Assembly: GCA_937905825.1 (NCBI GenBank)
Contig: CALCXM010000186.1
Span: 1 to 64,000, forward strand
Source: an uncultured bacterium
GTDB lineage: Bacteria; Planctomycetota; UBA1135; GCA-002686595
Reading direction: 5' to 3'
DNA length: 64,000 nt
The notes below the pieces were generated by a model, which made no database searches, was not told the DNA's origin, and saw nothing but the letters and a program-made list of their open reading frames with translations. Both the position numbers and the translations under genes were made by a program. Numbering within the stretch: the first letter of the stretch is position 1; every line of letters begins with the position of its first letter. Positions 9,291-19,992 of the stretch are shown in pieces.

Positions 9291-9419
9291 AGCAATCTTG
9301 GGGAAGAGGACCTGCCCCACTGCTTCGACTCGCCCCGGCTGGAGACTGGAACGAATTCGCATATTCAGAAAGCGCCTGGTGCGTGCCACGACACGAGGCG
9401 TACCGGCGAGCGCAGTCCC

Positions 9420-9944
9420 CTAATTGGCCAACAACCAATCGAACTGGCCCCCGGGATCCAGCAACCACCAAAACAGGAGTGGTGCGCAGGTGGCCGCGAA
9501 GAGCTTCGTCGATCCCCAGGTCTTGTGGTTTTCCGCGTTGGATCCCAGAAGAAAAACGCCGAGCAGGGGACTGCCAACCAAGACAAGAAGCAGCATCATT
9601 TGTGCGGAGTTGACGTGTGCAGGGAAGCCGTCCCCATGATGCTGCGGGTTGTAGAGGCCCGGCCATCTAAACTTCTCTCCGGAGGGAGAAGACTCAATGA
9701 AGTATCCCGAGTCCCAGTAGGCCCAATGCCCAAGTGCCAAGCGGATCCGCACGAAGAGCGATCCGGCAACGAGAAAGGTTAGCAGGGGCAAGACGCCGAA
9801 GGATCGAAGGAAGCGCGCGAACATGCTGCCGTCCTTCCAACGCCGCGAGGCCCAGAAGCCCGCGGGCAGAGCTAGCAGCAAAGCAACGGGGTACAGCCAC
9901 CAGATGGAGAGGCTGCCTGATGACTCCGGCGGGACATAGAACAT
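9420..9944 (-). CDS. Hypothetical integral membrane protein
   Basis: 174 residues with four likely transmembrane segments: IWWLYPVALLLALPAGFWA, FGVLPLLTFLVAGSLFVRIRL, MMLLLVLVGSPLLGVFLLG and LFAATCAPLLFWWLLDPGG. A short loop with YNPQHHGDGFPAH between TM2 and TM3 holds several histidines. It matches no family I can name. It lies alone between the small protein at 9036-9290 and the serine operon, all on the minus strand, with no obvious operon coupling. Confidence 0.6.
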   Translation of the reverse strand: MFYVPPESSGSLSIWWLYPVALLLALPAGFWASRRWKDGSMFARFLRSFGVLPLLTFLVAGSLFVRIRLALGHWAYWDSGYFIESSPSGEKFRWPGLYNPQHHGDGFPAHVNSAQMMLLLVLVGSPLLGVFLLGSNAENHKTWGSTKLFAATCAPLLFWWLLDPGGQFDWLLAN

Positions 9945-10055
9945 CCCTCGATCCTCTGCCGCGCCCGTGGATCTGTCAAGTGCGCAAGAGAGAGCCGGGC
10001 TGCCTGTGACCAGGGGCGACTCGTGTGCCTCGCTTGCAGGGGGGGAGCAACGGCT

Positions 10056-11171
10056 CTAAAGCGGCGCGCCCAACACTTCATCCATGGCGTGGATCAACGA
10101 CTCCAAGCCTTCTTCCGTGTGATCGCCCATGTGCCCGATGCGGAAGGTCTTGCCCTTCAAGTCGCCGTAGCCGTTGGAGATCTCGAACCCGCGCTCCTTC
10201 AAGCCCGCGCAGAACTCGGCCACGTCGATGGAGCCCGCAGCGATGCAGGAGACCGTGGGGGACGTGAACTGCGCGTCGGGGTAGAGCTCGAGGCCGCGAC
10301 TCTTGGCCCAGGCGTCCGTGCGTTCGAGCATGCGCGTGTGCTTGTCAAAGCGCGCTTGCCAGGCTTCCTTCCCGCGTAGGTGCTGCTCGGCTTCGGGCAA
10401 GGTGACGCCAGCGGTGATGTCCTCCAACTGCTGGGCGAGGGCGTAGTACAGGGGAGTCGTGGGCGTGGCGGGGGTCTTGCGCGCCTTGTGACCTTCGATC
10501 AAAAGGACCGGGTCCAAGTACCAACCGCGCTGCTTCTGCTCACGAGCACTCGCCATGTAACGCTCGGAAGCGCAGAACACGGCGAGCCCGGGAGGACATG
10601 CAAAGGCCTTTTGAATGCCGGCGAATCCAAAGTCGATGCCGTTGGCGTCAAAGTCCACGGGCGCCCCGGCGATGTAGCTGACGAGGTCCACGAGCAAGAG
10701 CGTGTTCGGGAAGTCCTTCAAGACTTCGCTCACGGAATCGATCGGGGTGCGCACGCCCGTGGAGGTCTCGTTCGACACCAGGGTCACGGCGTCGAAGGGG
10801 CCCTGCTCTTCCAACACCTTGCGCAACAGCGCGGGGTCGACGCCCGCGCCCCAGGTGACGTCGATGGTGGTCGACTCGCTGCCGACCGCTTCCACCATTT
10901 GGGCGAAGCGTTTGCTGAAGGCGCCGTTGACGATCGAGAGCACGCGCTTGCCCACCCCGCGCAAACTGGCTTCCATCATGCCGGAGGCACTGCAAGAATG
11001 AACGCCGAGGGAAGCGCTCGAGCCTTCCGCCAAACCAAAGGCGTAGGCCAGATGCGGATCGAGCCGTTCGATCAATTGGGTCATCGCGGCAGAGCGGTGA
11101 CCGATTGCCGGACGGGCGCACTCGGCGAGGATTTCAGGACGAACTTCGGTGGGGCCGGGGATCCAGAGCAT
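10056..11171 (-). CDS. Class V aminotransferase, probable phosphoserine aminotransferase
   Basis: A PLP-dependent aminotransferase of the alanine/serine-glyoxylate type (371 residues): WIPGPTEVRPEIL and GHRSAAM at the N-terminus, SNETSTGVRTPI, DLVSYIAGAPVDFD (Asp162 contacting the PLP ring nitrogen) and the Schiff-base lysine Lys188 in FAGIQKAFACPPGL. Family members include alanine-glyoxylate and serine-glyoxylate transaminases, but also enzymes serving as phosphoserine aminotransferase. Here it follows serA and serB with gaps of 9 and 27 bp, and no classical serC is present in the window, so a role as 3-phosphohydroxypyruvate to phosphoserine aminotransferase is the best inference. A glyoxylate role is the alternative. 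Confidence 0.88.
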   Translation of the reverse strand: MLWIPGPTEVRPEILAECARPAIGHRSAAMTQLIERLDPHLAYAFGLAEGSSASLGVHSCSASGMMEASLRGVGKRVLSIVNGAFSKRFAQMVEAVGSESTTIDVTWGAGVDPALLRKVLEEQGPFDAVTLVSNETSTGVRTPIDSVSEVLKDFPNTLLLVDLVSYIAGAPVDFDANGIDFGFAGIQKAFACPPGLAVFCASERYMASAREQKQRGWYLDPVLLIEGHKARKTPATPTTPLYYALAQQLEDITAGVTLPEAEQHLRGKEAWQARFDKHTRMLERTDAWAKSRGLELYPDAQFTSPTVSCIAAGSIDVAEFCAGLKERGFEISNGYGDLKGKTFRIGHMGDHTEEGLESLIHAMDEVLGAPL

Positions 11172-11198
11172 GGAAGGGGCGCACGTGGCGCAGTTGGG

Positions 11199-11942
11199 TT
11201 AAGAGAGGGAAGCGGCCGCTTCGAGGAGGGGCGTGTGAAGACCGGAAGCGCGCAATTGTTCGCGCTCCTCGGTGGAGAAGAGGAGCGGGACGAGGGCCGC
11301 CAAGTCCGGCGTGCGGCAGGTGACCCGCGCGGCGTCCATGACTTGCGGGCGCGCCACGACGCCGCCGAAACCGATGAAGCGCGCGACTTGCGCGGCGGCT
11401 TCGAGGTCCGTGGCGCCGTCGCCGATCAAAACGGACTGGCCTGCAGCGGGAGCTTCGGCGATGGCGCGCACCACGGGGATCTTGCCGCCGCTGCGAGCCA
11501 GGGGCGACGTGTCGTCAAAGGAGAGGTAGCTGCCGTCTTCATTGAAGCGCATGCCAACCGCATTCACATCGTCAGGATCCAGGATGCCCAGGTCCCGGGC
11601 GAAGGGCGCGACCGCAGCCAGCAAGCCACCGGAGACGATCACCACGCGCTTGCCAAGGAACTGCAGGGCGGCGACGAGCTCCTTCGCATGGGGCAAAGCT
11701 TCACGGGTGTAGTGCTCGGCGACCGCATCGAGATCGGAACGGGTTGGACAGATCAACTGCAAGCGAGCTCCATAGGCTGCTTCCAAAGGCAACTCCCCGT
11801 CCATGGCTCGGCGCGTCAGTTCCTCCACTTCCTCGCGGCAATCCTTGGCCAACTCTTCAATGCCTTCGATGCGCGAAAGCGTCGAGTCGCAGTCGAAGAT
11901 GACCGTGCCGTAGGGCGGGGGAGAGTCCTTCGGAATCAACAT
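11199..11942 (-). CDS. serB: Phosphoserine phosphatase-like HAD hydrolase
   Basis: A HAD-superfamily phosphatase of 247 residues. Catalytic motif I is IFDCDSTLSRIEG (Asp17 nucleophile, Asp19 acid), motif II VVIVSGGLLAAV, the motif III Lys in SGGKIPVVRAI, and motif IV VLIGDGATDLEAA. The D-x-D-S-T form and the E-G-I-E-E-L segment match SerB-type enzymes, which release serine from O-phosphoserine in the last pathway step. It is 9 bp downstream of serA and 27 bp upstream of the aminotransferase, supporting the assignment. HAD specificity is hard to prove by sequence alone. Confidence 0.85.
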   Translation of the reverse strand: MLIPKDSPPPYGTVIFDCDSTLSRIEGIEELAKDCREEVEELTRRAMDGELPLEAAYGARLQLICPTRSDLDAVAEHYTREALPHAKELVAALQFLGKRVVIVSGGLLAAVAPFARDLGILDPDDVNAVGMRFNEDGSYLSFDDTSPLARSGGKIPVVRAIAEAPAAGQSVLIGDGATDLEAAAQVARFIGFGGVVARPQVMDAARVTCRTPDLAALVPLLFSTEEREQLRASGLHTPLLEAAASLS

Positions 11943-11951
11943 GCGGGTTCT

Positions 11952-13583
11952 CTAGAGCTCGACCACGTGCAAGCTCTCGATGGTGTCCAAGTCGCGTAGG
12001 GCTTGCAAAGTGGCGCTATCGGGAGTCTTGTCCAAGCACAGGAAGCCGGAGGCGCGCGCGCTCTCTGCGTCCTTGCCGGTGCCGAGTTCCATGCGGCGAA
12101 TGTTGATCCCGGAGTTGCCGAGAATCGACCCCAGTTGGCCGATCACACCGGGCTTGTCGTTGTGGGTGGTGATCAAGACGGTGCCGCTCGGTTCTAGGTC
12201 CAAGTGCAAATCGTCCACGCGCACCAAACGCGGCACGCGACCGAAAACGGTTCCGCAGGCCACGTGGCTGTGTTCGCCCCCTTGGGAGGAAGCGCGCACC
12301 TTGATCAAGTTTTGGTAGGCGTAGGATTCGCCTTCCGCGCCTTCCAGCAAACGCACACCATGCTCGCGCGCCACCAAGTTGGCGTTGACGTAGTTCACGC
12401 CCCCGACGGACTTGCGCAGGGCGCCTACCAAGATCGAGAGGGGCAAGTATTCCTTGGCCTCGTTCAAGAGATCGCCGGAGAGCGTGACCTCCAACTTGCG
12501 CAAGGGACCTTCCAAGCGTTGGGCGAGGAACGAGCCGAGCTTCTCGCCCAGGGTCACGTAACGCGCAATGCGTCCGAGAGTCTTGGCGCTGACCGCCGGT
12601 GCGTTGATCGCGTTGTGCGCCACCCCTTCAGAGAGGAACGTGCCGACTTGCTTGGCGATGTCCACGGCCACGTTGAATTGAGCTTCGTGGGAGGACGCGC
12701 CCAAGTGCGGGGTGATCAAGACATCGTCCCGTCCCAGCAGGGGATGGTCCTTGGTGGGGGGCTCATCGGCCAGCACGTCGAGGGCCGCGCCGGCGATGTG
12801 TCCGCTCTTTAGAAGCTCGAGCAAAGCCGCTTCGTCGATCAAGCCCCCACGGGCTGCATTGATGATGCGCACGCCCGGCTTGGTGCGCCCGAGTCGTTCG
12901 GCGTTCAGCAAGTTGCGGGTGCTGTCCATCAAGGGCACGTGCAAGGTGATGAAGTCGCAACTTTCCACCAGCTCGTCGAGGCTGACGAGTTCGACGCCGT
13001 CCACCGGGGAGGACTTGCCGGTGCTTTCGAGATAAGGATCATGGGCCACCACATTCATCTTGAGGCCCATGCAACGGTCCGCCACCACGCGGCCGATGCG
13101 ACCCAGGCCGATCACGCCCAAGCGCTTGCCCGTGAGCTCACTGCCCAGCAGGCCCTTCTTGTTCCAATCGCCGGACTGCACCCGGCGATCGGCGCGCACG
13201 ATGTGGCGCGAGAGCGAGCAGATCAAAGCGACCGCCAATTCACCGGTGGTTGTCGTGTTGCCCGTGGGCGTGTTCATGACCACGATGCCCTCTTGGGTGG
13301 CGACTTCGCAGTCCACGTTGTCGACCCCCACACCGGCGCGGCCGACCACGCGCAACTCGTCGGCGGCGCGCAGGACCTTGGCGGTGATCTTGGTGGCCGA
13401 ACGCACGATGGCCGCGTGGTAGCCCTTGATCTTCAGGCACAACTCGTCTTCGGAGAGGCCCGTGGCGATGTCCGGGGTGAAGCCCGCTTGCGCGAAGACT
13501 TCCATGGCGGCCGGCGCCAGTTCGTCGCAGATCAGAATGCGAGCGTTGGAGGGATCGAGCAGTTCGGTGGAGGGGGGAGCCAT
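11952..13583 (-). CDS. serA: D-3-phosphoglycerate dehydrogenase
   Basis: First enzyme of serine biosynthesis, oxidising 3-phosphoglycerate with NAD. Long (type I, 543-residue) form: substrate-binding domain, GRAGVGVDNVD, nucleotide-binding Rossmann motif RLGVIGLGRIGRVVADR, the catalytic Arg/Glu/His set (INAARGGLIDEAAL, ITPHLGASSHEAQ), an intervening ASB domain, and a C-terminal ACT domain (VLITTHNDKPGVIGQLGSILG through the end) that usually gives serine feedback. It heads the serA-serB-aminotransferase operon and begins 21 bp after ruvA, which is on the same strand. Confidence 0.97.
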   Translation of the reverse strand: MAPPSTELLDPSNARILICDELAPAAMEVFAQAGFTPDIATGLSEDELCLKIKGYHAAIVRSATKITAKVLRAADELRVVGRAGVGVDNVDCEVATQEGIVVMNTPTGNTTTTGELAVALICSLSRHIVRADRRVQSGDWNKKGLLGSELTGKRLGVIGLGRIGRVVADRCMGLKMNVVAHDPYLESTGKSSPVDGVELVSLDELVESCDFITLHVPLMDSTRNLLNAERLGRTKPGVRIINAARGGLIDEAALLELLKSGHIAGAALDVLADEPPTKDHPLLGRDDVLITPHLGASSHEAQFNVAVDIAKQVGTFLSEGVAHNAINAPAVSAKTLGRIARYVTLGEKLGSFLAQRLEGPLRKLEVTLSGDLLNEAKEYLPLSILVGALRKSVGGVNYVNANLVAREHGVRLLEGAEGESYAYQNLIKVRASSQGGEHSHVACGTVFGRVPRLVRVDDLHLDLEPSGTVLITTHNDKPGVIGQLGSILGNSGINIRRMELGTGKDAESARASGFLCLDKTPDSATLQALRDLDTIESLHVVEL

Positions 13584-13604
13584 TGTGGTTCGCTAGGAGT
13601 CGAG

Positions 13605-14204
13605 TCACCCGTGCAGGGCGCTTCGGATTAGGGTTTCAACGTCGAGGTCGTCCATTTCGGCGGCGGCTTTTTCCACCAGGCGGATCGCGTCCTTTTCCTT
13701 GTAGCCAATCGACACCAAGGCAGAGATGGCATCGGTCAGTTGCGCGTCCCGTTGCACGGTTTCGCGACCGGTCGAGTTGGCCAGGTCCACGAAGGCGCTG
13801 TCGTTTGAAAGCCGCGCGACCCGTTCGCCGAGGTCCAGGAGGATCTGTTCCGCGGTTTTCTTGCCGACGCCCTTGATGCCGGTCAGGGCGTTGCGGTCGC
13901 CGATCTGAATCGACTGCACCAACTCGCCCGAGTTCATGCCCGACAGCAAGCTGAGGGCCACCGAGGGACCCACGCCGCGCACGCTCAAGAGCAGGCGGAA
14001 GAGGTCCCGTTGGTTGGCGTCGGAGAAGCCGTACAGGGTGTGTGCATCCTCGCGCACCACCTGGTGCACCCAGATGCGCACGCGCTTGCCCTTCTTCGGG
14101 GAGGTGCCCAGGGGCACGAACAGCGCGTAGCCGACGCCCCCAACATCGAGCACCAGGCTGGTGGGCGCCTGGCGAAAAATCGTGCCTTCGAGGTATTCGT
14201 ACAT
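13605..14204 (-). CDS. ruvA: Holliday junction branch-migration subunit RuvA
   Basis: 199 residues, normal length. N-terminal OB fold (MYEYLEGTIFRQAPTSLVLDVGGVGYAL), middle tandem helix-hairpin-helix domain (LLSVRGVGPSVALSLLSG and ALTGIKGVGKKTAEQILLDL), and a C-terminal three-helix domain (DAISALVSIGYKEKDA..LVEKA) that contacts RuvB. RuvA binds four-way junctions and loads the RuvB motor. No ruvB or ruvC is adjacent, which is unusual but seen in some genomes; instead ruvA precedes serA by 21 bp. Confidence 0.97.
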   Translation of the reverse strand: MYEYLEGTIFRQAPTSLVLDVGGVGYALFVPLGTSPKKGKRVRIWVHQVVREDAHTLYGFSDANQRDLFRLLLSVRGVGPSVALSLLSGMNSGELVQSIQIGDRNALTGIKGVGKKTAEQILLDLGERVARLSNDSAFVDLANSTGRETVQRDAQLTDAISALVSIGYKEKDAIRLVEKAAAEMDDLDVETLIRSALHG

Positions 14205-14227
14205 GGTGTCAATCGCGGTGAACGAGT

Positions 14228-14259
14228 CGAGCCGACGCGGAAAAGACTGCGTCGGCTCG
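14228..14259. terminator. Strong hairpin between the TPR/alpha-CTD gene and ruvA
   Basis: An 11 bp perfect stem (CGAGCCGACGC at 14228-14238 and GCGTCGGCTCG at 14249-14259) with a 10-base A-rich loop. It lies 65 bp after the stop of the minus-strand TPR/alpha-CTD gene and 24 bp before ruvA. The T-run (GTTTT) is on the plus-strand side, where no gene ends. On the minus strand no U-tract follows, so it may be a processing or attenuating hairpin instead of a full terminator. Confidence 0.4.
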
Positions 14260-14323
14260 TTTTAGAAGGAGCGCGATGGGCGGGCCATCGCACGTTGCAT
14301 GAGCCCCCCGCTCATGAGTTGAC

Positions 14324-15973
14324 TTAGTTCGAGCCTTTCAGCTTCAAGTCGAACTCAGTCAGTTTCTCGCGCAGTTCCAAGAGCGAGGTCACGCCGAAGT
14401 TCGGCATGCCGAGCAACTCGTCTTCGCTGTGTTGGATCACGTCGCCGACGGTCAAGCAACCGAGGCCTTCCACCGTGCGACGTGCGCGGATCGAAAGTTC
14501 CAGGTCCGCGATGGGCCGGTTCATGGCCTCCACGTTCTCGCCGCTGGTGTAGCGCTTCTTGGTGCTCTCGATGCTGAGCACGGCTTCTTCGCGGGCCATG
14601 CCGAGGCGCAGGCATTTGCTGCCGAGGATTTCCTTTATTTCGTTCAAGGAAGTCTCGCCGAAGTTCTTGTAGGTCAAGAGCTCCTGCTCGGTTTTGCGCA
14701 CCAAGTCCCCGAGGGACATGATGTTCATCTTGTTCAGGCAGTTGCGCGCACGCACGGAAAGCTCGAAGTCCGTGATCGGGATGCGCAGGATCTGGTTGAG
14801 TCGATCCTCCTTGCGCTCCAAATCTTCGTCGTAGTACATGGACATACCGGAGACGGCGTGACCCAGGTAGAGACGGGCACGGGAATCCGTGGGGTCGTTC
14901 TGCTGAACGATGTCGTAGCAGGTGGCGGCTTCCTGATCGCGACCGAGGTCTTCGTACAGGAGGCCCAGGTTCATGAGCACCGTCTTGCTGATGGGCCGCA
15001 TGCGAGCCAGCTCCTGGTAGCAGGAGAGGGCCACTTCGTCCAAGCCACAGAGCTCGGTGGTGTAGGCCAAGCGGAACAGGTTGGGACGCATGGAGGGGTC
15101 CAGCTCCCGGGCGCGGGAGTAGTGATCCACGGCGCTTTGCATGTTGCGCTGCAACTCCGCGATGCGGCCTTGCAGGTGATGGCCTTCGGCGCTTTCGAGG
15201 AAGGCCACGCCGTCCACGGAATCGGGGGCAGCAGCAGCGTCTTCAGCGAACTGAACGGCGGCCCGGTCGGCACGGTCATCGCCGCCCTCAGCCAGGGTGG
15301 CTTCCATGCGTGCCAGCAGGTGACCACCGATCGGCTTGGGCTCACCAGGGTACTTGGCGGCCAGGGTCGCAAAGATCGGCGCGGCTTCCGCGGGGCGGTC
15401 CAAGGACATCAGCGCGTTGGCGTGGGTGAAGGCGGCGACCACGTCGTCCCCGTGACTGCTGAGGTACTTGCAGGCTTCCGCGTACTCCGCGATCATCCAC
15501 AAACCCAAGCCACGACGACGACCTTCGTCGCCGCTGTCTCCCAACTCATTGACTGACTTGGTGAAGATCTCCAGGGCGCGACGGCTCTGGAAGACTTCTT
15601 TGCGGGCTTCTTGCAGAGAACCGAAGCTGGGAATCTCGGTGCTCTTGATTTCGAAGCTGAGCACCGGGTCCGGGATCGGCTCGGGCTCCGGTTCAGGAAG
15701 CTCTTCGCTGCTGTAGGCGTCGCCATATTGGGCGGCGAGTTCTGCGTCCAGGTCACCCTGGTCCTCATCCGCAGAATCGTCCTCGTCGTCCATGTCCATG
15801 TCCATGTCGTCGTCCATGTCGTCCATGGTCGTCAACTCGCTGGACGTCATGCTTGCGTTCTGCTCCGCGGCGGGCGCCGAAGTTGCGGTCTCTTCCACGG
15901 CGGGTGCAGAAGTGGGAGCGGAGTTGGGATCTTGGTCCGCGGGGGTCGCGGGAGTCATCTCGGAGTCACTCAC
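14324..15973 (-). CDS. TPR protein with two C-terminal RNA polymerase alpha-CTD domains
   Basis: 549 residues from a GTG at 15973 (an ATG at 15958 is the alternative). Domains in order: Ala/Pro/Ser-rich start; a very acidic Met/Asp run at about 50-67; a Pro/Glu segment; TPR-like helices at about 175-375; then two copies of the alpha-CTD fold at about 398-462 and 486-546. The first copy reads RIPITDFELSVRARNCLNK, GDLVRKTEQELL and NFGETSLNEIKEIL, closely following the alpha-CTD of RpoA, including the Arg of VRxxNCL that contacts UP-element DNA. The second keeps the Arg (ELSIRARRTVEGL) and NFGVTSLLELREKL. No RpoA core is present. It is probably a transcription-associated DNA-binding adaptor; its role is not established. 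It is divergent from murA. Confidence 0.88.
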   Translation of the reverse strand: MSDSEMTPATPADQDPNSAPTSAPAVEETATSAPAAEQNASMTSSELTTMDDMDDDMDMDMDDEDDSADEDQGDLDAELAAQYGDAYSSEELPEPEPEPIPDPVLSFEIKSTEIPSFGSLQEARKEVFQSRRALEIFTKSVNELGDSGDEGRRRGLGLWMIAEYAEACKYLSSHGDDVVAAFTHANALMSLDRPAEAAPIFATLAAKYPGEPKPIGGHLLARMEATLAEGGDDRADRAAVQFAEDAAAAPDSVDGVAFLESAEGHHLQGRIAELQRNMQSAVDHYSRARELDPSMRPNLFRLAYTTELCGLDEVALSCYQELARMRPISKTVLMNLGLLYEDLGRDQEAATCYDIVQQNDPTDSRARLYLGHAVSGMSMYYDEDLERKEDRLNQILRIPITDFELSVRARNCLNKMNIMSLGDLVRKTEQELLTYKNFGETSLNEIKEILGSKCLRLGMAREEAVLSIESTKKRYTSGENVEAMNRPIADLELSIRARRTVEGLGCLTVGDVIQHSEDELLGMPNFGVTSLLELREKLTEFDLKLKGSN

Positions 15974-16380
15974 GTGGAAATCGATCCTCTGTGAAGTTCC
16001 AGGCCCGGGTGGGCTTGATGGGTGGTCGGCTTTTTTTCGCTGCGCCGCTGGTGGCACAAAAGTTTTTGCTCGAACGCAAATCACGACCACTCCGGCGCTT
16101 GCCGATAGTGGAGCTAGATTTTTTAGAATTCGAGGCGGAGAGAATAGTCCCCGGGAGGGGCCCGCGTCAACCGCCCCCCGGAAGTCCTGGTGGGGGCCCC
16201 GTGCGAAGCGCTTCCCGCGCCCGGTCCCACTCCCGATCGAAGAGCCGCAAAAGTGTGTCAGCAGGCGGGAATCGGGCGCCCGGGAAAGGTACCTTCGGGA
16301 CGCGTGCGCCCCCCAGAGTCGATCCGGGCGCCCGTTGCCTCCATTGGGGCAGACCCCGGATCGCTCCAACGCACTCATCT
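15974..16380. other. Divergent promoter region between TPR/alpha-CTD gene and murA
   Basis: About 400 bp separating two divergent genes. The part near 16026-16135 is AT-richer than its surroundings (GGCTTTTTTTCGC, AAAAGTTTTTGC, TAGATTTTTTAGAATTC), which suits promoters, but I could not fit a convincing -35/-10 pair on either strand. The reading frame upstream of the murA GTG stays open but shows no conserved residues, so I do not extend murA into it. Confidence 0.4.
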
Positions 16381-17670
16381 GTGGACAAACTCATCATCGA
16401 AGGCGGCGCAACCCTATCCGGGGAAGTGGCCACCGCCGGGGCCAAGAACGCCGTCTTGCCCGTCATGGCGGCCTCGCTCCTGACCTCGGAGCCCCTGCGC
16501 ATCCGCAACGCGCCCCAGCTTTCCGACCTCAGCACCATGTGCAAGGTCCTCGAGGACCTGGGCTGCGAAACCCGCCGCGAGCCGGACGGCTCCGTCTTTT
16601 TGCACTCGAAAAAACCCACCACCTTCCGGGCTGGCTGGGAGCACGTGCGCAAAATGCGTGGCTCGGTTTGCGTGCTCGGGCCCCTTTTGGCGCGCACGGG
16701 TCGCGCCGAGGTGAGCTTGCCCGGGGGCTGCGTTTTCGGCGTGCGGCCGATCGATGCCCACCTGAAAGGCTTCGAGGGCCTGGGGGCCAAGGTGCGAATC
16801 GAGCACGGTTACGTGATTGCCGAGGCGCCGCCCAAGGGCCTGGTGGGGGCCGAGCTCTTCATCGGAACGGCCTTCGGCTCTTCCGTTTTGGGCACGGCCA
16901 ACGTCTTGATGGCGGCTTGCTTGGCGAAGGGCAAGAGCGTCCTGAATGGCGCCGCCTGCGAACCGGAGATCGTGGATCTGTGCGAGACCCTGCTCGCCAT
17001 GGGAGCGAAGATCAGCGGGCTCGGTTCCCCGCGCCTGGTGGTCGAAGGAGTCGAGCAGCTGGGCGGGGCTGAGGTCAGCGTGATCCCCGACCGCATCGAG
17101 GCCGGCACCTACGTGATCGCCGGCGCCATGACCGGTGGGCGCGTGCGCGTCACCGGCTGCCGTCCCGAGCACCTCTCCGTTTTGATCGAGCGCCTGCGCG
17201 ATGCTCACGTGCCGATCGAGATTGGTGAAGACTGGATTGAGACGCAGCCCTACGAGCCCCGCGATCGCGCCGAAGGCCTGCGCTCCACGGACGTGACCAC
17301 GCTTCCCTTTCCTGGCTTCCCCACGGACTTGCAAGCCCAGTGGATGAGCCTGATGACCATGGCGGACGGGATCTCGGTCATCACCGAGCGCATCTACCCG
17401 GACCGCTACATGCACCTGCCCGAGCTTCAGCGTCTTGGCGCCCAGATTCGTCGGGAGGGTTCCGCGGCCATCGTGCGCGGCACTCCGCGGCTGTCCGGGG
17501 CCCAGGTGACCGCTTCGGACCTGCGCGCTTCCGCGGCCTTGGTGCTCGCTGGTTTGGTGGCTGAAGGGGAGACCGAGATTCACCGGGTCTACCACATCGA
17601 CCGCGGCTACGAGCGAATCGAAGAACGGCTCGGCCCGCTCGGAGCCAAGATTCGGCGGGTCCAAGAGTAG
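16381..17670 (+). CDS. murA: UDP-N-acetylglucosamine 1-carboxyvinyltransferase
   Basis: First committed step of peptidoglycan precursor synthesis: enolpyruvyl transfer from PEP to UDP-GlcNAc. A GTG start at 16381 gives 429 residues, the normal length, with the typical N-terminus DKLIIEGGATLSGEV. Active-site features: the Lys-Asn pair in AGAKNAVLPVMAASLL, and the Cys equivalent to E. coli Cys115 in LPGGCVFGVRPIDAHL (the fosfomycin target). Also present are the late FPTDLQAQWMSLM and DLRASAALVLAGL motifs. Its presence suggests that this organism makes peptidoglycan precursors, in line with present views of Planctomycetota. Confidence 0.97.
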   Translation: MDKLIIEGGATLSGEVATAGAKNAVLPVMAASLLTSEPLRIRNAPQLSDLSTMCKVLEDLGCETRREPDGSVFLHSKKPTTFRAGWEHVRKMRGSVCVLGPLLARTGRAEVSLPGGCVFGVRPIDAHLKGFEGLGAKVRIEHGYVIAEAPPKGLVGAELFIGTAFGSSVLGTANVLMAACLAKGKSVLNGAACEPEIVDLCETLLAMGAKISGLGSPRLVVEGVEQLGGAEVSVIPDRIEAGTYVIAGAMTGGRVRVTGCRPEHLSVLIERLRDAHVPIEIGEDWIETQPYEPRDRAEGLRSTDVTTLPFPGFPTDLQAQWMSLMTMADGISVITERIYPDRYMHLPELQRLGAQIRREGSAAIVRGTPRLSGAQVTASDLRASAALVLAGLVAEGETEIHRVYHIDRGYERIEERLGPLGAKIRRVQE

Positions 17671-17885
17671 GCGGATCCCGCGGACCCCTTCGAGCGCCCC
17701 TTTGGATGGCCCGCCTACGCAGGGCCGCTCCATGGCTCGATTCAGTCGGGTGCTCGCTTTCACGCCGCGAGCGGCCTAGGCCACTCCCAAGAAGCCTTTC
17801 AATGGCCACCCCTGTCCAATCGCGATTGGATGGGGCTAGACTCTGCGCGTCCGTCTGGAACCCTTTTTCGCCCCCGCTTGCCGTC

Positions 17886-19490
<1,605 letters not shown>

Positions 19491-19992
19491 GTCACGCTCA
19501 GCGGAGAGGCCGGCTCGAGTCGATGCTCGAGTCCCAGTCACGTCCCGCGGCGCGCGCAACGCAGGCCCGCGCCTGACCGCGATCGAGCAGCTCTGGGAAC
19601 GCGTCTCGGCCAACACGTGCCGTGCCGCGGGCTTCCATTTTGAGCATGGTTTGACCACGACCTGGGCTCCCCGGGCTCCGCGCGGCTGCCCCAGCGGGCT
19701 CCGACCGGGTGGGGGGCGCGCCTGCCCGCCGGGGGCGAAATGCCCCCGGAATCCTTCAGGACCGGAGAATTAGGGAGGAAACTAGGGGAGCACCCTTGTC
19801 AGCGAGGCAGAGATCCGGTCTCTTATTCGGCCCACTTGACCGGACGAGCGCTTGCTTAGCGACCCCGGTGACAAGCTGTTTGGCGGATGTCGGTTCTTCT
19901 GGGCCCGTCTGTCGAACGAAAACTAAAAGCTCAACGTACACCCCGACCGGCAATTTGTCGGTCACTCCTCCGAGAACTGCAAAGATTCTTCC
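19491..19992. other. 500 bp intergenic region upstream of rpsP
   Basis: Contains a short palindrome overlapping the ffh stop (CGCTGAG at 19485-19491 with CTCAGCG at 19497-19503) and a perfect 8 bp GC hairpin, CCGGGGGC at 19729-19736 with GCCCCCGG at 19742-19749 and loop GAAAT. Neither has a T-tract. The stretch at 19916-19935 is A-rich (GAACGAAAACTAAAAGCTC) and may lie near the rpsP transcription start. I looked for the SRP RNA signature (GGAAG/GCAG) and did not find it. No supported coding sequence. Confidence 0.4.
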
